Notes: a model not told the origin generated them from the sequence alone. Positions 8,501-17,042 are shown, numbered from the stretch's first letter. The stretch is 64,000 nt of DNA from Acidisoma sp965199065 (GCF_965199065.1 NZ_CBDAQN010000001.1:868001-932000); one strand, 5' to 3'. Translations and numbers: made by a program.

Positions 8501-9031
8501 ATGGCGCTCGACCCGGATGACGAGGAGGACGACGGGCCGCCGAAGCTTCCTGGCGGCAAATTCTACATGACGCCGGAAGGGCATGCCCGCCTGGAGGCGG
8601 AACTGGCGGAGCGTCGCACCGAACGGCACCGCGTTGTGGAGATCGTCTCCTGGGCAGCGGGCAACGGCGACCGCAGCGAGAACGCCGATTACAAGGAGGG
8701 CAAGCGCCGCCTGCGGGAGATCGACCGCCGGCTGCGGTTCCTCACCCGGCGGCTGGCCCACGCCGAGGTCGTCGACCCCGCGGCGCAGACCAAACGCGAC
8801 CGCGTCTTCTTCGGGGCAACGGTGACGTTCGCCAACGAGCGGGACGAAACGCTGAGCGTGACGATCGTCGGCGTCGATGAGGCGAACATGACGGAGAGCA
8901 AGATCAGCATCGCCTCGCCGATGGCGCTCGCACTGCTGCGGGCCACCCGCGGCGATGAGGTAACGGTGCGAACGCCGCACGGCCCGGAGCGGATCGAGGT
9001 GCTGGAAATCCGCTACCCGTTCAGCACGTAA
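8501..9031 (+). CDS. greB: Transcription elongation factor GreB
   Basis: GreB binds the secondary channel of RNA polymerase and stimulates cleavage of backtracked transcripts. The 176-residue protein has the N-terminal coiled coil (about 22-98) with the acidic tip motif NGDRSENADY and the GreB-type KRRLREIDRRLRFLT segment. The C-terminal FKBP-like domain follows. The ATG at 8501 abuts the preceding stop codon. The extra acidic N-terminus DPDDEEDDG is unusual. The gene end overlaps the convergent isoaspartyl peptidase gene by 19 bases. Confidence 0.92.
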   Translation: MALDPDDEEDDGPPKLPGGKFYMTPEGHARLEAELAERRTERHRVVEIVSWAAGNGDRSENADYKEGKRRLREIDRRLRFLTRRLAHAEVVDPAAQTKRDRVFFGATVTFANERDETLSVTIVGVDEANMTESKISIASPMALALLRATRGDEVTVRTPHGPERIEVLEIRYPFST

Positions 9032-9963
9032 ATCTCATCATGGGTGCCGACGTGGAAGGTTCCGTCGGGCGTCACCCAGCCGCGGAACATCCCCTGCGTG
9101 TTGTAAGGTGTCACCACGCGGCCCAGGCTGTCGATGGCGACGAGCCCCGCGCCGATGCCGTATGGGGCGAGATCATCCATCACCACGCGGTTCGCGGCGG
9201 CGGCGATGTCCTCGCCGAGATAGCGCATCCGGCTGGCAATCTCATGCCCCACCACATGACGGATGAAGAACTCCCCCGCGCCGGTGCCGGAAACGGCGCA
9301 GGCGCCATCCCGCGCGTAGGTGCCGGCACCGATGATCGGGGAGTCGCCGATGCGGCCTACGGGCTTGTTGGTGAAGCCGCCGGTGGATGTCGCGGCGGCA
9401 AGGTGGCCGGCCGCGTCCAGCGCGACCGCGCCGACGGTTCCGTGCTTTTCGGCTTCGCTGGCGAGGCGGTCGGTGCCCGCCGCACGATGCGCCTGCATCC
9501 GGGCGAGCGCTTGCCGCTGCCGGTCGGTCACGAAATACCCAGGGTCCATCACGGCCAAGCCGTTGGTCTCGGCGAAACGGTCGGCGGCGGAGCCGGTGAG
9601 CATGACGCTCTCACCCGCCTCCATGAGCGCGCGCGCGACGCGCACGGGGTTGCGGCTGCAAGGCACCGCGCTGACGGCGCCGGCCGCGAGTGTCGCCCCA
9701 TCCATGATGGCGGCATCGAGCAGGGCCTGGCCATCGGCATTGAGCGCGGCCCCGAAGCCCGCGTTGAAATGAGGACTGTCCTCCATCACGACGACCGCGG
9801 CTTCGACGGCGGCGACAGCGCTGCCGTCCGCCCGCAGCACGTCCCACCCGGCTTGCAGCGCGCGGCCGAGTTCGGCGCGGGCATCGGCCCAGCCGGCTTC
9901 GTCGAGATCGCTGCGCGCCATGACGCCGCAGCCGCCGTGAATGCCAAGAGCGATGGTTTGCAT
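9013..9963 (-). CDS. Isoaspartyl peptidase / L-asparaginase (plant-type Ntn hydrolase)
   Basis: This family cleaves isoaspartyl dipeptides and L-asparagine after self-cleavage into alpha and beta subunits. The nucleophile is the Thr in EKHGTVGAVAL, where cleavage occurs between Gly and Thr. The start region IHGGCG and the ATSTGGFTNK and GDSPIIGAGTYA segments are typical. The length of 316 residues is normal. The ATG at 9963 has AAGGAG 6 bases upstream; a longer frame reaching 10086 is rejected because it lacks a site and would cross the divergent gene. No signal peptide is seen, so it is cytoplasmic. Confidence 0.92.
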   Translation of the reverse strand: MQTIALGIHGGCGVMARSDLDEAGWADARAELGRALQAGWDVLRADGSAVAAVEAAVVVMEDSPHFNAGFGAALNADGQALLDAAIMDGATLAAGAVSAVPCSRNPVRVARALMEAGESVMLTGSAADRFAETNGLAVMDPGYFVTDRQRQALARMQAHRAAGTDRLASEAEKHGTVGAVALDAAGHLAAATSTGGFTNKPVGRIGDSPIIGAGTYARDGACAVSGTGAGEFFIRHVVGHEIASRMRYLGEDIAAAANRVVMDDLAPYGIGAGLVAIDSLGRVVTPYNTQGMFRGWVTPDGTFHVGTHDEIYVLNG

Positions 9964-10054
9964 CCGGAACTCCTTTTCCGGGCACAGGCTAGCCGGGCTT
10001 GAGGCCGAGGACCACCGCACCACGTAGACGCGGTCCGCGGGAGGCCCTGACGCC

Positions 10055-10435
10055 ATGATCGATCGACTGGACCATCTCGTGCTCACGGTTGCCGATCTCG
10101 GCCGGACGTTGGATTTCTACGTCCGCGGCCTTGGCCTGACGGAGCAGCGGTTTGAGAACGGGCGCGTCGCGCTGCTGTTCGGGCAGCACAAGCTGAACCT
10201 GCACGAGGCAGGCGGGGAACCGATCTTGCCGCGTGCGGCGCGCCCGACATCCGGCAGCGCCGACTTCTGCCTTATTGCCGATCGGCCCATGGATCGGGTC
10301 ATCGAGCTGTTGCGGGAGCGGGCCATCCCGATCGAACTCGGTCCGGTGGCCCGCACCGGCGCCAGCGGACCAATCCGGTCGGTCTATCTTCGCGACCCGG
10401 ATGACAACCTGGTCGAGATCGCGGAATACGTCTGA
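10055..10435 (+). CDS. VOC-family (glyoxalase/bleomycin-resistance fold) protein
   Basis: This 126-residue single-domain protein of the vicinal-oxygen-chelate superfamily starts LDHLVLTVADL and ends YLRDPDDNLVEIAEYV, the two halves of the metal site. His in LDHLV, His in KLNLHEAG and Glu in LVEIAEY are likely ligands. The substrate cannot be deduced; members include dioxygenases, lyases and antibiotic-binding proteins. It is divergent from the isoaspartyl peptidase over 91 bases and convergent with the acyltransferase, with only 2 bases between stops. Confidence 0.85.
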   Translation: MIDRLDHLVLTVADLGRTLDFYVRGLGLTEQRFENGRVALLFGQHKLNLHEAGGEPILPRAARPTSGSADFCLIADRPMDRVIELLRERAIPIELGPVARTGASGPIRSVYLRDPDDNLVEIAEYV

Positions 10436-10437
10436 GC

Positions 10438-11514
10438 CTAAACGCTGCCCACCAGGGCGGGCTTGCGCTGTGTCGTACGGCCCCGGATGAGACGCCGCAG
10501 CGGCACGTCGTAATACGTCAGTGCCAGATAGGTGATGGCCAGCACGATCGTGGCCTCGATGAGCGCGAAGACGATCGAGCCTTCCAGGCCGAAGTGGCGG
10601 CGCTTCAGCACTTCCTGGCCGGCGCGCAGGATGGGGCTCTGCAGGATGTAGAGCGGGTAGGAGAGTGTCCCGAGGAAGCGGAATGCGTTCGAAAGCTTGG
10701 GACCCACGTCGACCGCCGCGCCGAGGAAGATGACGGCGGGGAACAGCAGGATGATGTAGGGCAGCGTCAGCAAGCCGGCATGCGATGCCGGGACCATGAT
10801 GAAGGCGACCAGGGCGATCATGAGGCCGATGGCGATGAGTGGCGCATGCCGCGGACGGCGCCGGAACCGGAAGACGAGAACGCCGGCGAAGAAGGGAAAC
10901 ATGACGCGCGCGAAGCCGAAGACGAAGTTGTTCTGGTTGAACCCTGCGTAGGTGTCGCCGTTCTTGAGTGCCAGCGCAATCAGCAGAGCGGCGCTCGCCG
11001 CGACCAGCCCGATGAGAAGGCGCGTCGTGAGCCTCGGCGCGATGACGGCGAAGATGGCATTCGCGAAGACCTCGAAGGTGAGCGACCACTGCGCCATGTT
11101 GAACGGGAAAGCGGTGCCCCATTGTCTGAACACATAGGATGGAAGCAGAAGCAGACCGAGGACGCCGCTGATGGCGATCTGCTGGAAGGTCACGTCGTGC
11201 TTGACCGATGCGGCAAGGAAACCAAACAGGATGCCGGTCGAGGTGCCGACGAACAGCAACGGATAGAGACGCACAAACCGGATCCAGGCAAAGGACTTCA
11301 GATCCATGGTGCCGGTGCGCAACCTCTGCTCATAGGCGAAGGCCATGACGAAGCCGCTCAGCATGTAGAAGAAGTCGACGGCGAGGCCCGCGAACGGCAG
11401 CGCCCCCTCGACATGCTGCTGAAGGAGATGAAAGCCGAGGACGGTAAGGGCTCCGAAGCCACGCAGGCCGTCCAGGACGGCAAACTGATGTTTCGTCGAG
11501 GCAGGGGCGAGCAT
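10438..11514 (-). CDS. Membrane acyltransferase 3 (AT3/OafA-like)
   Basis: AT3 proteins transfer acyl groups, usually acetyl, to sugars of surface polysaccharides. The 358-residue protein has about ten membrane helices. The family start is clear, LDGLRGFGALTVLGFHL, with the conserved His of the FHL motif, and Arg in WIRFVRLYPL follows. There is no SGNH extension, so it is the membrane-only form. It is probably linked to exopolysaccharide or lipopolysaccharide decoration, in line with the MBOAT gene at 56.7 kb. The ATG at 11514 is the first usable start. Confidence 0.88.
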   Translation of the reverse strand: MLAPASTKHQFAVLDGLRGFGALTVLGFHLLQQHVEGALPFAGLAVDFFYMLSGFVMAFAYEQRLRTGTMDLKSFAWIRFVRLYPLLFVGTSTGILFGFLAASVKHDVTFQQIAISGVLGLLLLPSYVFRQWGTAFPFNMAQWSLTFEVFANAIFAVIAPRLTTRLLIGLVAASAALLIALALKNGDTYAGFNQNNFVFGFARVMFPFFAGVLVFRFRRRPRHAPLIAIGLMIALVAFIMVPASHAGLLTLPYIILLFPAVIFLGAAVDVGPKLSNAFRFLGTLSYPLYILQSPILRAGQEVLKRRHFGLEGSIVFALIEATIVLAITYLALTYYDVPLRRLIRGRTTQRKPALVGSV

Positions 11515-11962
11515 CCATGGGACCTTTACTGAAGCATCGCTTTCCTAGAGGTCGCGACGGAAACGCTGTACCCCGTAAAAAGAATGATGACGTACAACGA
11601 TTGACGGGGATGCGTTTGGAAAAATCCGCGTTTTCCAATGCGGGCGCCGTCGCTTCGAAGCGAACGGAGGCTGCGGATGCGAAATTGGCCGTTCAAGCGG
11701 CCCTATGGTTCAGGTCCAAGGGGCGCGATCGCTTGAAGAAGCAGCGGGCCCCGGGCTCGTGGCGGTACGTCCCGAAAGCTTAATCCCGCCGACGGCCGTC
11801 ATTGATGGCTTGTCGGAAATCCGGCTTGTGATCAAAAATTGGCAAGGCCTGAAGGGTGCCATTGTGGACCAATTTCAAACGCCGGCTTCAGGGTTATCGT
11901 CGCCTCCAGGACGCGCAACTCCGAGACAGGATGAGCGCCAGTTATACACTCGCCTGACACTT
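11515..11962 (+). other. Divergent intergenic region, no supported gene
   Basis: These 448 bases lie between the acyltransferase (minus) and the polytopic protein (plus). They are less GC-rich in parts than their surroundings. A frame at 11517-11783 and an upstream extension of the plus-strand gene to 11705 are open, but both lack ribosome binding sites and normal codon bias. Promoters for both genes must lie here; I could not place them with confidence. Confidence 0.5.
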
Positions 11963-13297
11963 ATGGACCGCCGGCTGAACTTCGTGGTGTCGGTAGACCC
12001 CAGAACAGCGGCAGACCTCAGGAAGATCAAGCGGCTTCGTCATCATCCCAGGCTTCTCCTCGCACTGGGCGCGTGCATCATCATATTTCTGATATGGCAA
12101 CGGTGCCCAACCGTTATCTCTCGGGCCGAATTCTGGGCCGAGGACGGCTGGGTCTGGTATCCGCAGTGCTACGCCCATGGCTGGCATTGCCTCTTCCTCG
12201 ACCATTCCTCCTATCTGCAGACGATCTCGATGCTGGTCGCGTTGCTCAGCCTGTTGAGACCGCTCACGGACGCGCCGAAAATCTTTGCTTTCGCGGCTTT
12301 GCTGCTCCAGGCGGCACCCGCCATTTTCCTGTTGTCGTCACGCATGTCCGCGGCGATCCCATTGCTTGCGATCCGACTGGCGCTCGCCCTGCTGCTGGTT
12401 GCGATCCCCGGCATGAAGGAGGTCTACGTCAACGTCACCAATTCGCAGTGGCATCTTTCGCTGCTCGCGTTCCTCATTCTCTGCGCCGCGCGCGCCGAGA
12501 CTTGGCCGGCCAGAATTTTCGACACGCTCGCTCTTGTCGTCTGCGGTCTAAGTGGACCGTTCGCGCCACTCCTGGTGCCGGTCGCCTTGCTGTGGTGGTG
12601 GCTGCGTCACGAGCGCTGGCGGCTTTGGCGGCTGGCAGTTGTTTTGGCCACGGCAGCGGTTCAGATCAGCCTTATCGTCGCGCATCATGCGAGCCGGGAT
12701 GTTGCGGGCCCCGGAATCGGCTGGAGCCTTGGAAGACTCATCAACATTGTCGTCGTCAACGTTCTTGGCGTTGCCGCTTTTGGGCGCACAACCCTGATCG
12801 ACGACTACTGGTCGGTGGGGCAGGGGTGGCTGTCCAACGGCAGCCTGCCGGCCAGCCTCGTGGGCGGGAGCATCATGGCGGCGGCCCTCACGCTCGCGAT
12901 CATCGCCTTCCTACGCGGCCCCTGGATTCTCCGGAGTTTTCTCATTTTCGCCGGGCTTGAATTCGGCACCAGCCTGGTCGACGGCCTGACGACGGTGCAG
13001 CCACTCTGGGTCGCATTGGAGGGCTGGATCGGCATGCGGTATTACTTCCACCCCATCGCGGCCTGGCTCGCTGTCCTGGTGAGCCTCGTCTGTGATCGCA
13101 GCCTGCCCTTGCGCGGGATCGGTATAGCGCTCCTAGCGCTCACCGTTGTCTTCGCGATACCTGCGGACTGGCGGTTGCCGAGACATCAGCCGACAAATTT
13201 CCGCACGGAGGCCAAGGCCTTTGCCAAGGCGCCCACAGGAACCGTAATGGCGTTTCCGGAGGCGCCAAGTAGAGATATGGTGCTCATCAAGCATTGA
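11963..13297 (+). CDS. Polytopic membrane protein, possible GT-C-type glycosyltransferase
   Basis: This 444-residue protein has about ten to eleven hydrophobic helices. The first large external loop contains SRAEFWAEDGWVWY. An acidic pair in the first loop is typical of GT-C polyprenyl-phosphate-dependent glycosyltransferases, but I recognise no specific family, so the role is inference. The short C-terminal tail, from about residue 410, is soluble. The ATG at 11963 is chosen because the preceding 86 codons of open frame are polar and unlike coding sequence. It stands alone, followed by tRNA-Thr on the other strand. Confidence 0.6.
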   Translation: MDRRLNFVVSVDPRTAADLRKIKRLRHHPRLLLALGACIIIFLIWQRCPTVISRAEFWAEDGWVWYPQCYAHGWHCLFLDHSSYLQTISMLVALLSLLRPLTDAPKIFAFAALLLQAAPAIFLLSSRMSAAIPLLAIRLALALLLVAIPGMKEVYVNVTNSQWHLSLLAFLILCAARAETWPARIFDTLALVVCGLSGPFAPLLVPVALLWWWLRHERWRLWRLAVVLATAAVQISLIVAHHASRDVAGPGIGWSLGRLINIVVVNVLGVAAFGRTTLIDDYWSVGQGWLSNGSLPASLVGGSIMAAALTLAIIAFLRGPWILRSFLIFAGLEFGTSLVDGLTTVQPLWVALEGWIGMRYYFHPIAAWLAVLVSLVCDRSLPLRGIGIALLALTVVFAIPADWRLPRHQPTNFRTEAKAFAKAPTGTVMAFPEAPSRDMVLIKH

Positions 13298-13419
13298 GCT
13301 GCGCCGTCGCTCGGCCCGGACAAGCGCCTCCGGAGCGTTAAGCGCCGCGCCGGTGTCCAGATTGGGATCGAGCCGCCGGCATCCCTCCGTTCCGATCCCG
13401 CCCATGCCGCATGGACTGT

Positions 13420-13494
13420 GGTGCCGGGTGAGGGATTTGAACCCCCGACCTTCGGTTTACAAAACCGCTGCACTACCACTGTGCTAACCCGGCC
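13420..13494 (-). tRNA. tRNA-Thr (anticodon TGT)
   Basis: Read on the minus strand, this is a 75-base cloverleaf with encoded CCA. The acceptor strands GCCGGGT and ACCCGGC pair perfectly with discriminator A. The anticodon loop TTTGTAA gives TGT, and the T loop is TTCAAAT. The lowest anticodon-stem pair is a G-A mismatch. A weak promoter, TTGCGG and TAATCA 17 bases apart, lies just upstream on the minus strand. Confidence 0.93.
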
Positions 13495-13777
13495 TGCCGG
13501 CGCGCATGATTACGTGCCTCGGCTGACAGCCGCAACCCTCAACTCCGCTTCGGAACAGGCACGCAACCGCCCCGGTGCAGCGGTCCGTCATCACGAAGGC
13601 CGAACCGCCGGTTTGCCCCGACAGGGCTTTCCCATATCATCTATCGCCTTGGGCCAAAGTTAGGACGTAACCATCTAAGCTGCGGCAGAGGGGACGGCAG
13701 AGCCGTTCCGTCGACCGCCGGCCAGCATGAACCAAACCGAAACGCGACCGGCGTCGCGCCCAGGCGGAGGACCGACT

Positions 13778-14749
13778 ATGCCAAAGGACTGGAACATCCC
13801 GGCCGAACTTCAGCCGGACCCTGCGAATTACGTCTTCAACCTCGATGCCGTCCTCGGGGCGGTGGTGGCCCTGCGTGCGACCGCGCCTGCGGATGCCTTC
13901 ACTGCTTCCGCTCTTGGCACTGAACGCGAGGGGTCCGGGGTCGTCATTGGCGATGACGGCCTCATCCTCACCATCGGCTATCTCATCACCGAAGCCGAGG
14001 AGGTCTGGATCACGACCGTCGACGGCCGCTCCGTGCCCGGCCACGCCCTTGCTTTCGATGCCGAAAGCGGCTTCGGCCTCGTCCAGCCGCTCGGCAAGCT
14101 CGCCGCCGCCAAACTCGAACTCGGCGATAGCGAGGGCGCGGCCCTGGGCGAGCCGGTCCTCTTCGCCTCCGCAGGCGGCCGCCGCCGAGCGATTGAAAGC
14201 CGCGTCGTCGGGCGGCAGGAGTTCGCGGGATACTGGGAGTATCTGCTCGAAGACGCGATCTTCATCGCCCCCGCGCATCCGTTCTGGGGCGGCGGCGCGC
14301 TCATCGACAAACGTGGCAAGCTCGTCGGCATTGGGTCCCTGAGCCTTCAGCAGGGCGATGCCCGCGGCAACCGCCTCGACATGAACATGGTGGTGCCGAT
14401 CGACCTGCTGCGGCCCATCCTCGGTGACCTGCGCCTCTATGGTCAGGTCAACCGGCCGCCGCAGCCCTGGCTTGGGGTTTATGCGATGGAGGATGACGAG
14501 CGGGTGGTCATCGGCGGCGTCGCCGAGGGCGGCCCGGCCGACCACGCAGGGCTCCGGCAGGGCGATCAGGTGCTCGCGATCGACGACGACGACGTGACCG
14601 ATCTTGCCGGCTTCTGGCGCTCGGTGCGGGAGCGCGGTCCTGCGGGCGCGCGGGTGACGCTGTCAGTCCAGAGAGACCACCGCCGTATCCGCGTGCCCAT
14701 CGCGACTGTGGATCGTCGCCGGCTGCTCAAGGGCCCGCGCATGCACTGA
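13778..14749 (+). CDS. HtrA-like trypsin-fold protein with PDZ domain, catalytic triad lost
   Basis: The 323-residue protein aligns with HtrA/Deg proteases, with a chymotrypsin-type fold (about 35-220) and one PDZ domain (about 225-310, starting WLGVYAMEDDERVVIGG). Against the HtrA pattern, the His of LTNNHV is Tyr68 (LTIGYLI), the Asp of TDLA is Gly98 (ESGFGLVQ) and the Ser of GNSGG is Gly171 (FWGGGAL). All three catalytic residues are gone, so it should not be a protease. There is no signal peptide, so it is cytoplasmic, unlike most HtrA proteins. The ATG at 13778 has GGCGGAGG 7 bases upstream; an earlier ATG at 13727 does not. A binding or scaffold role is inference. Confidence 0.85.
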   Translation: MPKDWNIPAELQPDPANYVFNLDAVLGAVVALRATAPADAFTASALGTEREGSGVVIGDDGLILTIGYLITEAEEVWITTVDGRSVPGHALAFDAESGFGLVQPLGKLAAAKLELGDSEGAALGEPVLFASAGGRRRAIESRVVGRQEFAGYWEYLLEDAIFIAPAHPFWGGGALIDKRGKLVGIGSLSLQQGDARGNRLDMNMVVPIDLLRPILGDLRLYGQVNRPPQPWLGVYAMEDDERVVIGGVAEGGPADHAGLRQGDQVLAIDDDDVTDLAGFWRSVRERGPAGARVTLSVQRDHRRIRVPIATVDRRRLLKGPRMH

Positions 14750-14869
14750 GGCTCGCTCTCGACCTCGGGCAGATGGTGTCTTCAAGCGCGTTGTGACAAG
14801 CTGTTTCGCAGGCGTGTCGGGCACCATACGCTGGACGCGATTCGCCGCGTGTTCGACAACAAACGAGCG

Positions 14870-15016
14870 ATGGAGGCGGAATTGGCAAAAGGTCGGGACA
14901 AGGGTGGCCGAGAGGCAAAGAAGCCGAAGGCCAACAAGAAGGCGGCGCCTGCGGAGTCATCTCCGTTCAAGCAACCGCCCGCACCGCCAGTAAAAGGGGC
15001 GGGCAAGAAGGCCTGA
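14870..15016 (+). CDS. Possible Lys/Ala/Pro-rich micro-protein (48 residues)
   Basis: A short frame in the same phase as the upstream HtrA-like gene, beyond its stop, encodes MEAELAKGRDKGG followed by a Lys-Ala-Pro-rich tail ending KGAGKKA. The tail resembles the disordered ends of nucleic-acid-binding proteins. The frame is open back to 14750 and reads plausibly (for example HHTLDAIRRVFDNKRA), but the only starts are this ATG or a GTG at 14849, and neither has a good ribosome binding site. It sits directly before a terminator. It may be real, a readthrough tail of the upstream gene, or chance. Confidence 0.35.
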   Translation: MEAELAKGRDKGGREAKKPKANKKAAPAESSPFKQPPAPPVKGAGKKA

Positions 15017-15021
15017 AATCG

Positions 15022-15049
15022 AACGGGGAGCCGCAAGGCTCCCCGTTTT
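15022..15049 (+). terminator. Rho-independent terminator after the HtrA-like gene and micro-ORF
   Basis: An 11-bp perfect stem, AACGGGGAGCC pairing with GGCTCCCCGTT, has a GCAA tetraloop and is followed by TTT on the plus strand. It also lies 29 bases beyond the glnA stop on the minus strand and may stop both transcripts, although the minus-side T run is poor. Confidence 0.85.
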
Positions 15050-15077
15050 ACGTGTACGGCCGGAAGGTTCCGGACTG

Positions 15078-16502
15078 TCAGGCCGAGTAATACATGTCGA
15101 ACTCGACCGGGTGCGGCGTGTGCTCGAAGCGGTACACGTCCTTCCACTTCAGCTCGATGTAGGCCTCGATCATATCCTTCGAGAACACATCGCCCTGCAG
15201 CAGGAACTCGTGGTCGGCGGTGAGGGAGGTCAGCGCTTCGCGGAGGCTGCCGCAGACCGTCGGGATTTCCTTGAGCTCCTCCGGCGGCAGATCGTAGAGA
15301 TCCTTGTCCATGGCGTCGCCGGGATGGATCTTGTTCTTGATGCCGTCGAGCCCGGCCATGGCGAGCGCCGAGTAGGCGAGGTAGGGGTTCGCCGTCGGGT
15401 CGGGGAAGCGGACTTCGACGCGCTTCGCCTTCGGGTTGGTGGTGTAGGGGATGCGGCAGGACGCCGAGCGGTTGCGCGCCGAGTAGGCCAGCAGCACCGG
15501 CGCCTCGAAGCCCGGGATCAGGCGCTTGTAGCTGTTGGTCGACGGGTTGGTGAAGGCGTTGCAGGCCTTGGCGTGCTTGATGATGCCGCCGATGAAATAC
15601 AGACAGAGCTCGGAGAGGTCGGCGTAGCCGTTGCCGGCGAAGAGCGGCTTGCCCTCTTTCCAGATGGACAGATGCGTGTGCATGCCCGAGCCGTTGTCGC
15701 CATAGACCGGCTTCGGCATGAACGTCGCCGTCTTGCCGTAGCTGTGGGCGACGTTGTGGACGCAGTATTTGTAGATCTGCATCTCGTCGGCCATCTTGGT
15801 GAGCGTCGTGAAGCGCGTGCCGAGTTCGTGCTGGCTCTGCGCCACCTCGTGATGGTGCTTCTCGATGACGAGGCCCATCTCGCCCATCGTCGAGAGCATT
15901 TCGGCGCGGAGATCGACATCGCCGTCGACGGGCGCCACCGGAAAGTAGCCGCCCTTGACGGAGGGGCGATGCCCCATGTTGCCCTCGGGAAATTCCTTCA
16001 TCGACGAGCCGGGCCCCTCGATGCTGTCGACCTGATACATGGCGTAGTTGCCGCCGAGGCCCCAGCGCACGCTGTCGAAGATGAAGAACTCAGCCTCGGC
16101 GCCGCAGACGATGCTGTCGCCGACGCCGGACGCCTTCACGTAGTCTTCCAGGCGCTTGGCGGTGCTGCGCGGGTCGCGGCTATAGCCCTGACCGGTCGAC
16201 GGCTCGACGATGTCGCAGAACAGGATCAGCTGCGGCTTGGCGGTGAACGGGTCCATGACCGCGGTATCGGCGTCCGGCATCAGGATCATGTCGCTCTCGT
16301 TGATCGCCTTCCAGCCGGCAATCGAGGAGCCGTCGAACATAATCCCATCGGCGAAGGAATCCTCGCCGATCGTGGAGACGTGCTGGGCGGTATGCTGCCA
16401 CTTGCCACGCATGTCGGTGAAACGCAGATCCACATATTCGACGGAGTGCTCCTTGATCATTTCCATGACCTTCTGCACGCCCGTCAGGGATTCGCTCGCC
16501 AT
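15078..16502 (-). CDS. glnA: Glutamine synthetase, type I
   Basis: GlnA condenses glutamate and ammonia to glutamine using ATP and is the entry point of ammonium assimilation. The 474-residue protein has the family signatures YVDLRFTDMRGKW near the N-terminus, FDGSSIAGW, the ATP loop region KPVYGDNGSGMHTH and NRSASCRIPY. Tyr403 in KDLYDLPP matches the adenylylation site, so GlnE control is expected. The ATG at 16502 follows GAGGA. It lies 143 bases downstream of glnB in the usual alphaproteobacterial glnBA order. Confidence 0.97.
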   Translation of the reverse strand: MASESLTGVQKVMEMIKEHSVEYVDLRFTDMRGKWQHTAQHVSTIGEDSFADGIMFDGSSIAGWKAINESDMILMPDADTAVMDPFTAKPQLILFCDIVEPSTGQGYSRDPRSTAKRLEDYVKASGVGDSIVCGAEAEFFIFDSVRWGLGGNYAMYQVDSIEGPGSSMKEFPEGNMGHRPSVKGGYFPVAPVDGDVDLRAEMLSTMGEMGLVIEKHHHEVAQSQHELGTRFTTLTKMADEMQIYKYCVHNVAHSYGKTATFMPKPVYGDNGSGMHTHLSIWKEGKPLFAGNGYADLSELCLYFIGGIIKHAKACNAFTNPSTNSYKRLIPGFEAPVLLAYSARNRSASCRIPYTTNPKAKRVEVRFPDPTANPYLAYSALAMAGLDGIKNKIHPGDAMDKDLYDLPPEELKEIPTVCGSLREALTSLTADHEFLLQGDVFSKDMIEAYIELKWKDVYRFEHTPHPVEFDMYYSA

Positions 16503-16645
16503 CCTGAAATCCTCGTTCCTGTTGAAGCTAGCTTGACTTTAACGTGGGGCTCGCGAGATCGCGGGCCGGTTCGGCCACGGCCGCGTGTCGCCGCCGGGTA
16601 GGCACGTTGTCCCATGATCAGGGGGCCATGATCATGGGGCCGCGA

Positions 16646-16984
16646 TCAGACGGCGTCCGCGCCGCGCTCCCCCGTCCTGATCCGGATCACCTCTTCGACC
16701 GTGCTGATGAAGATTTTTCCGTCGCCGATGCGGCCCGTGCGGGCGGCGTTCATGATCGCCTCCACGGCGCGCTCGGCGACGCTATCTTCGCAGACCAGCT
16801 CGATCTTCACCTTGGGCAGGAAATCGACCACGTATTCGGCGCCGCGATAGAGCTCGGTATGGCCCTTCTGCCGGCCGAAACCCTTGGCCTCGACCACGGT
16901 GATCCCTTGCAGGCCAACCTCGTGCAGCGCCTCTTTCACCTCGTCCAGCTTGAACGGTTTGATCACGGCCTCGATTTTCTTCAT
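16646..16984 (-). CDS. glnB: Nitrogen regulatory protein PII
   Basis: PII is a trimeric sensor of 2-oxoglutarate and ATP/ADP that is uridylylated under nitrogen limitation and controls NtrB, GlnE and Amt proteins. The 112-residue protein starts MKKIEAVIKPFKLDEVKEAL. Its T-loop contains YRGAEY with Tyr51, the uridylylation site. The C-terminal GDGKIFISTVEEVIRIRTGE is canonical. The ATG at 16984 has GAGGA about 5 bases upstream; the frame stays open far upstream antisense to the aminotransferase, but that extension is not coding. It is the only PII gene in the window. Confidence 0.97.
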   Translation of the reverse strand: MKKIEAVIKPFKLDEVKEALHEVGLQGITVVEAKGFGRQKGHTELYRGAEYVVDFLPKVKIELVCEDSVAERAVEAIMNAARTGRIGDGKIFISTVEEVIRIRTGERGADAV

Positions 16985-17026
16985 CGCATCCTCGTCGCGG
17001 GTCCGGTGGGCCCCGACCCCTTCCCA

Positions 17027-17042
17027 TGCAAGCGGGCGGCCA
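17027..17042 (-). promoter_or_regulatory. Candidate sigma-54 promoter for glnB-glnA
   Basis: On the minus strand the sequence is TGGCCGCCCGCTTGCA. The GG and GC dinucleotides are exactly 10 bases apart, and TGGC and TTGCA match; the A and C of the -24 TGGCAC are changed. The predicted start near 17016 gives a leader of about 32 bases before glnB. glnBA is a known RpoN target in alphaproteobacteria. It is weaker than the amt site. Confidence 0.55.

Noticed and set aside
16626..16637. Palindrome CCATGATCATGG between glnB and glnA
   Set aside because: It is a short perfect palindrome without a partner site or known regulator match; it may be chance in a 143-base gap.
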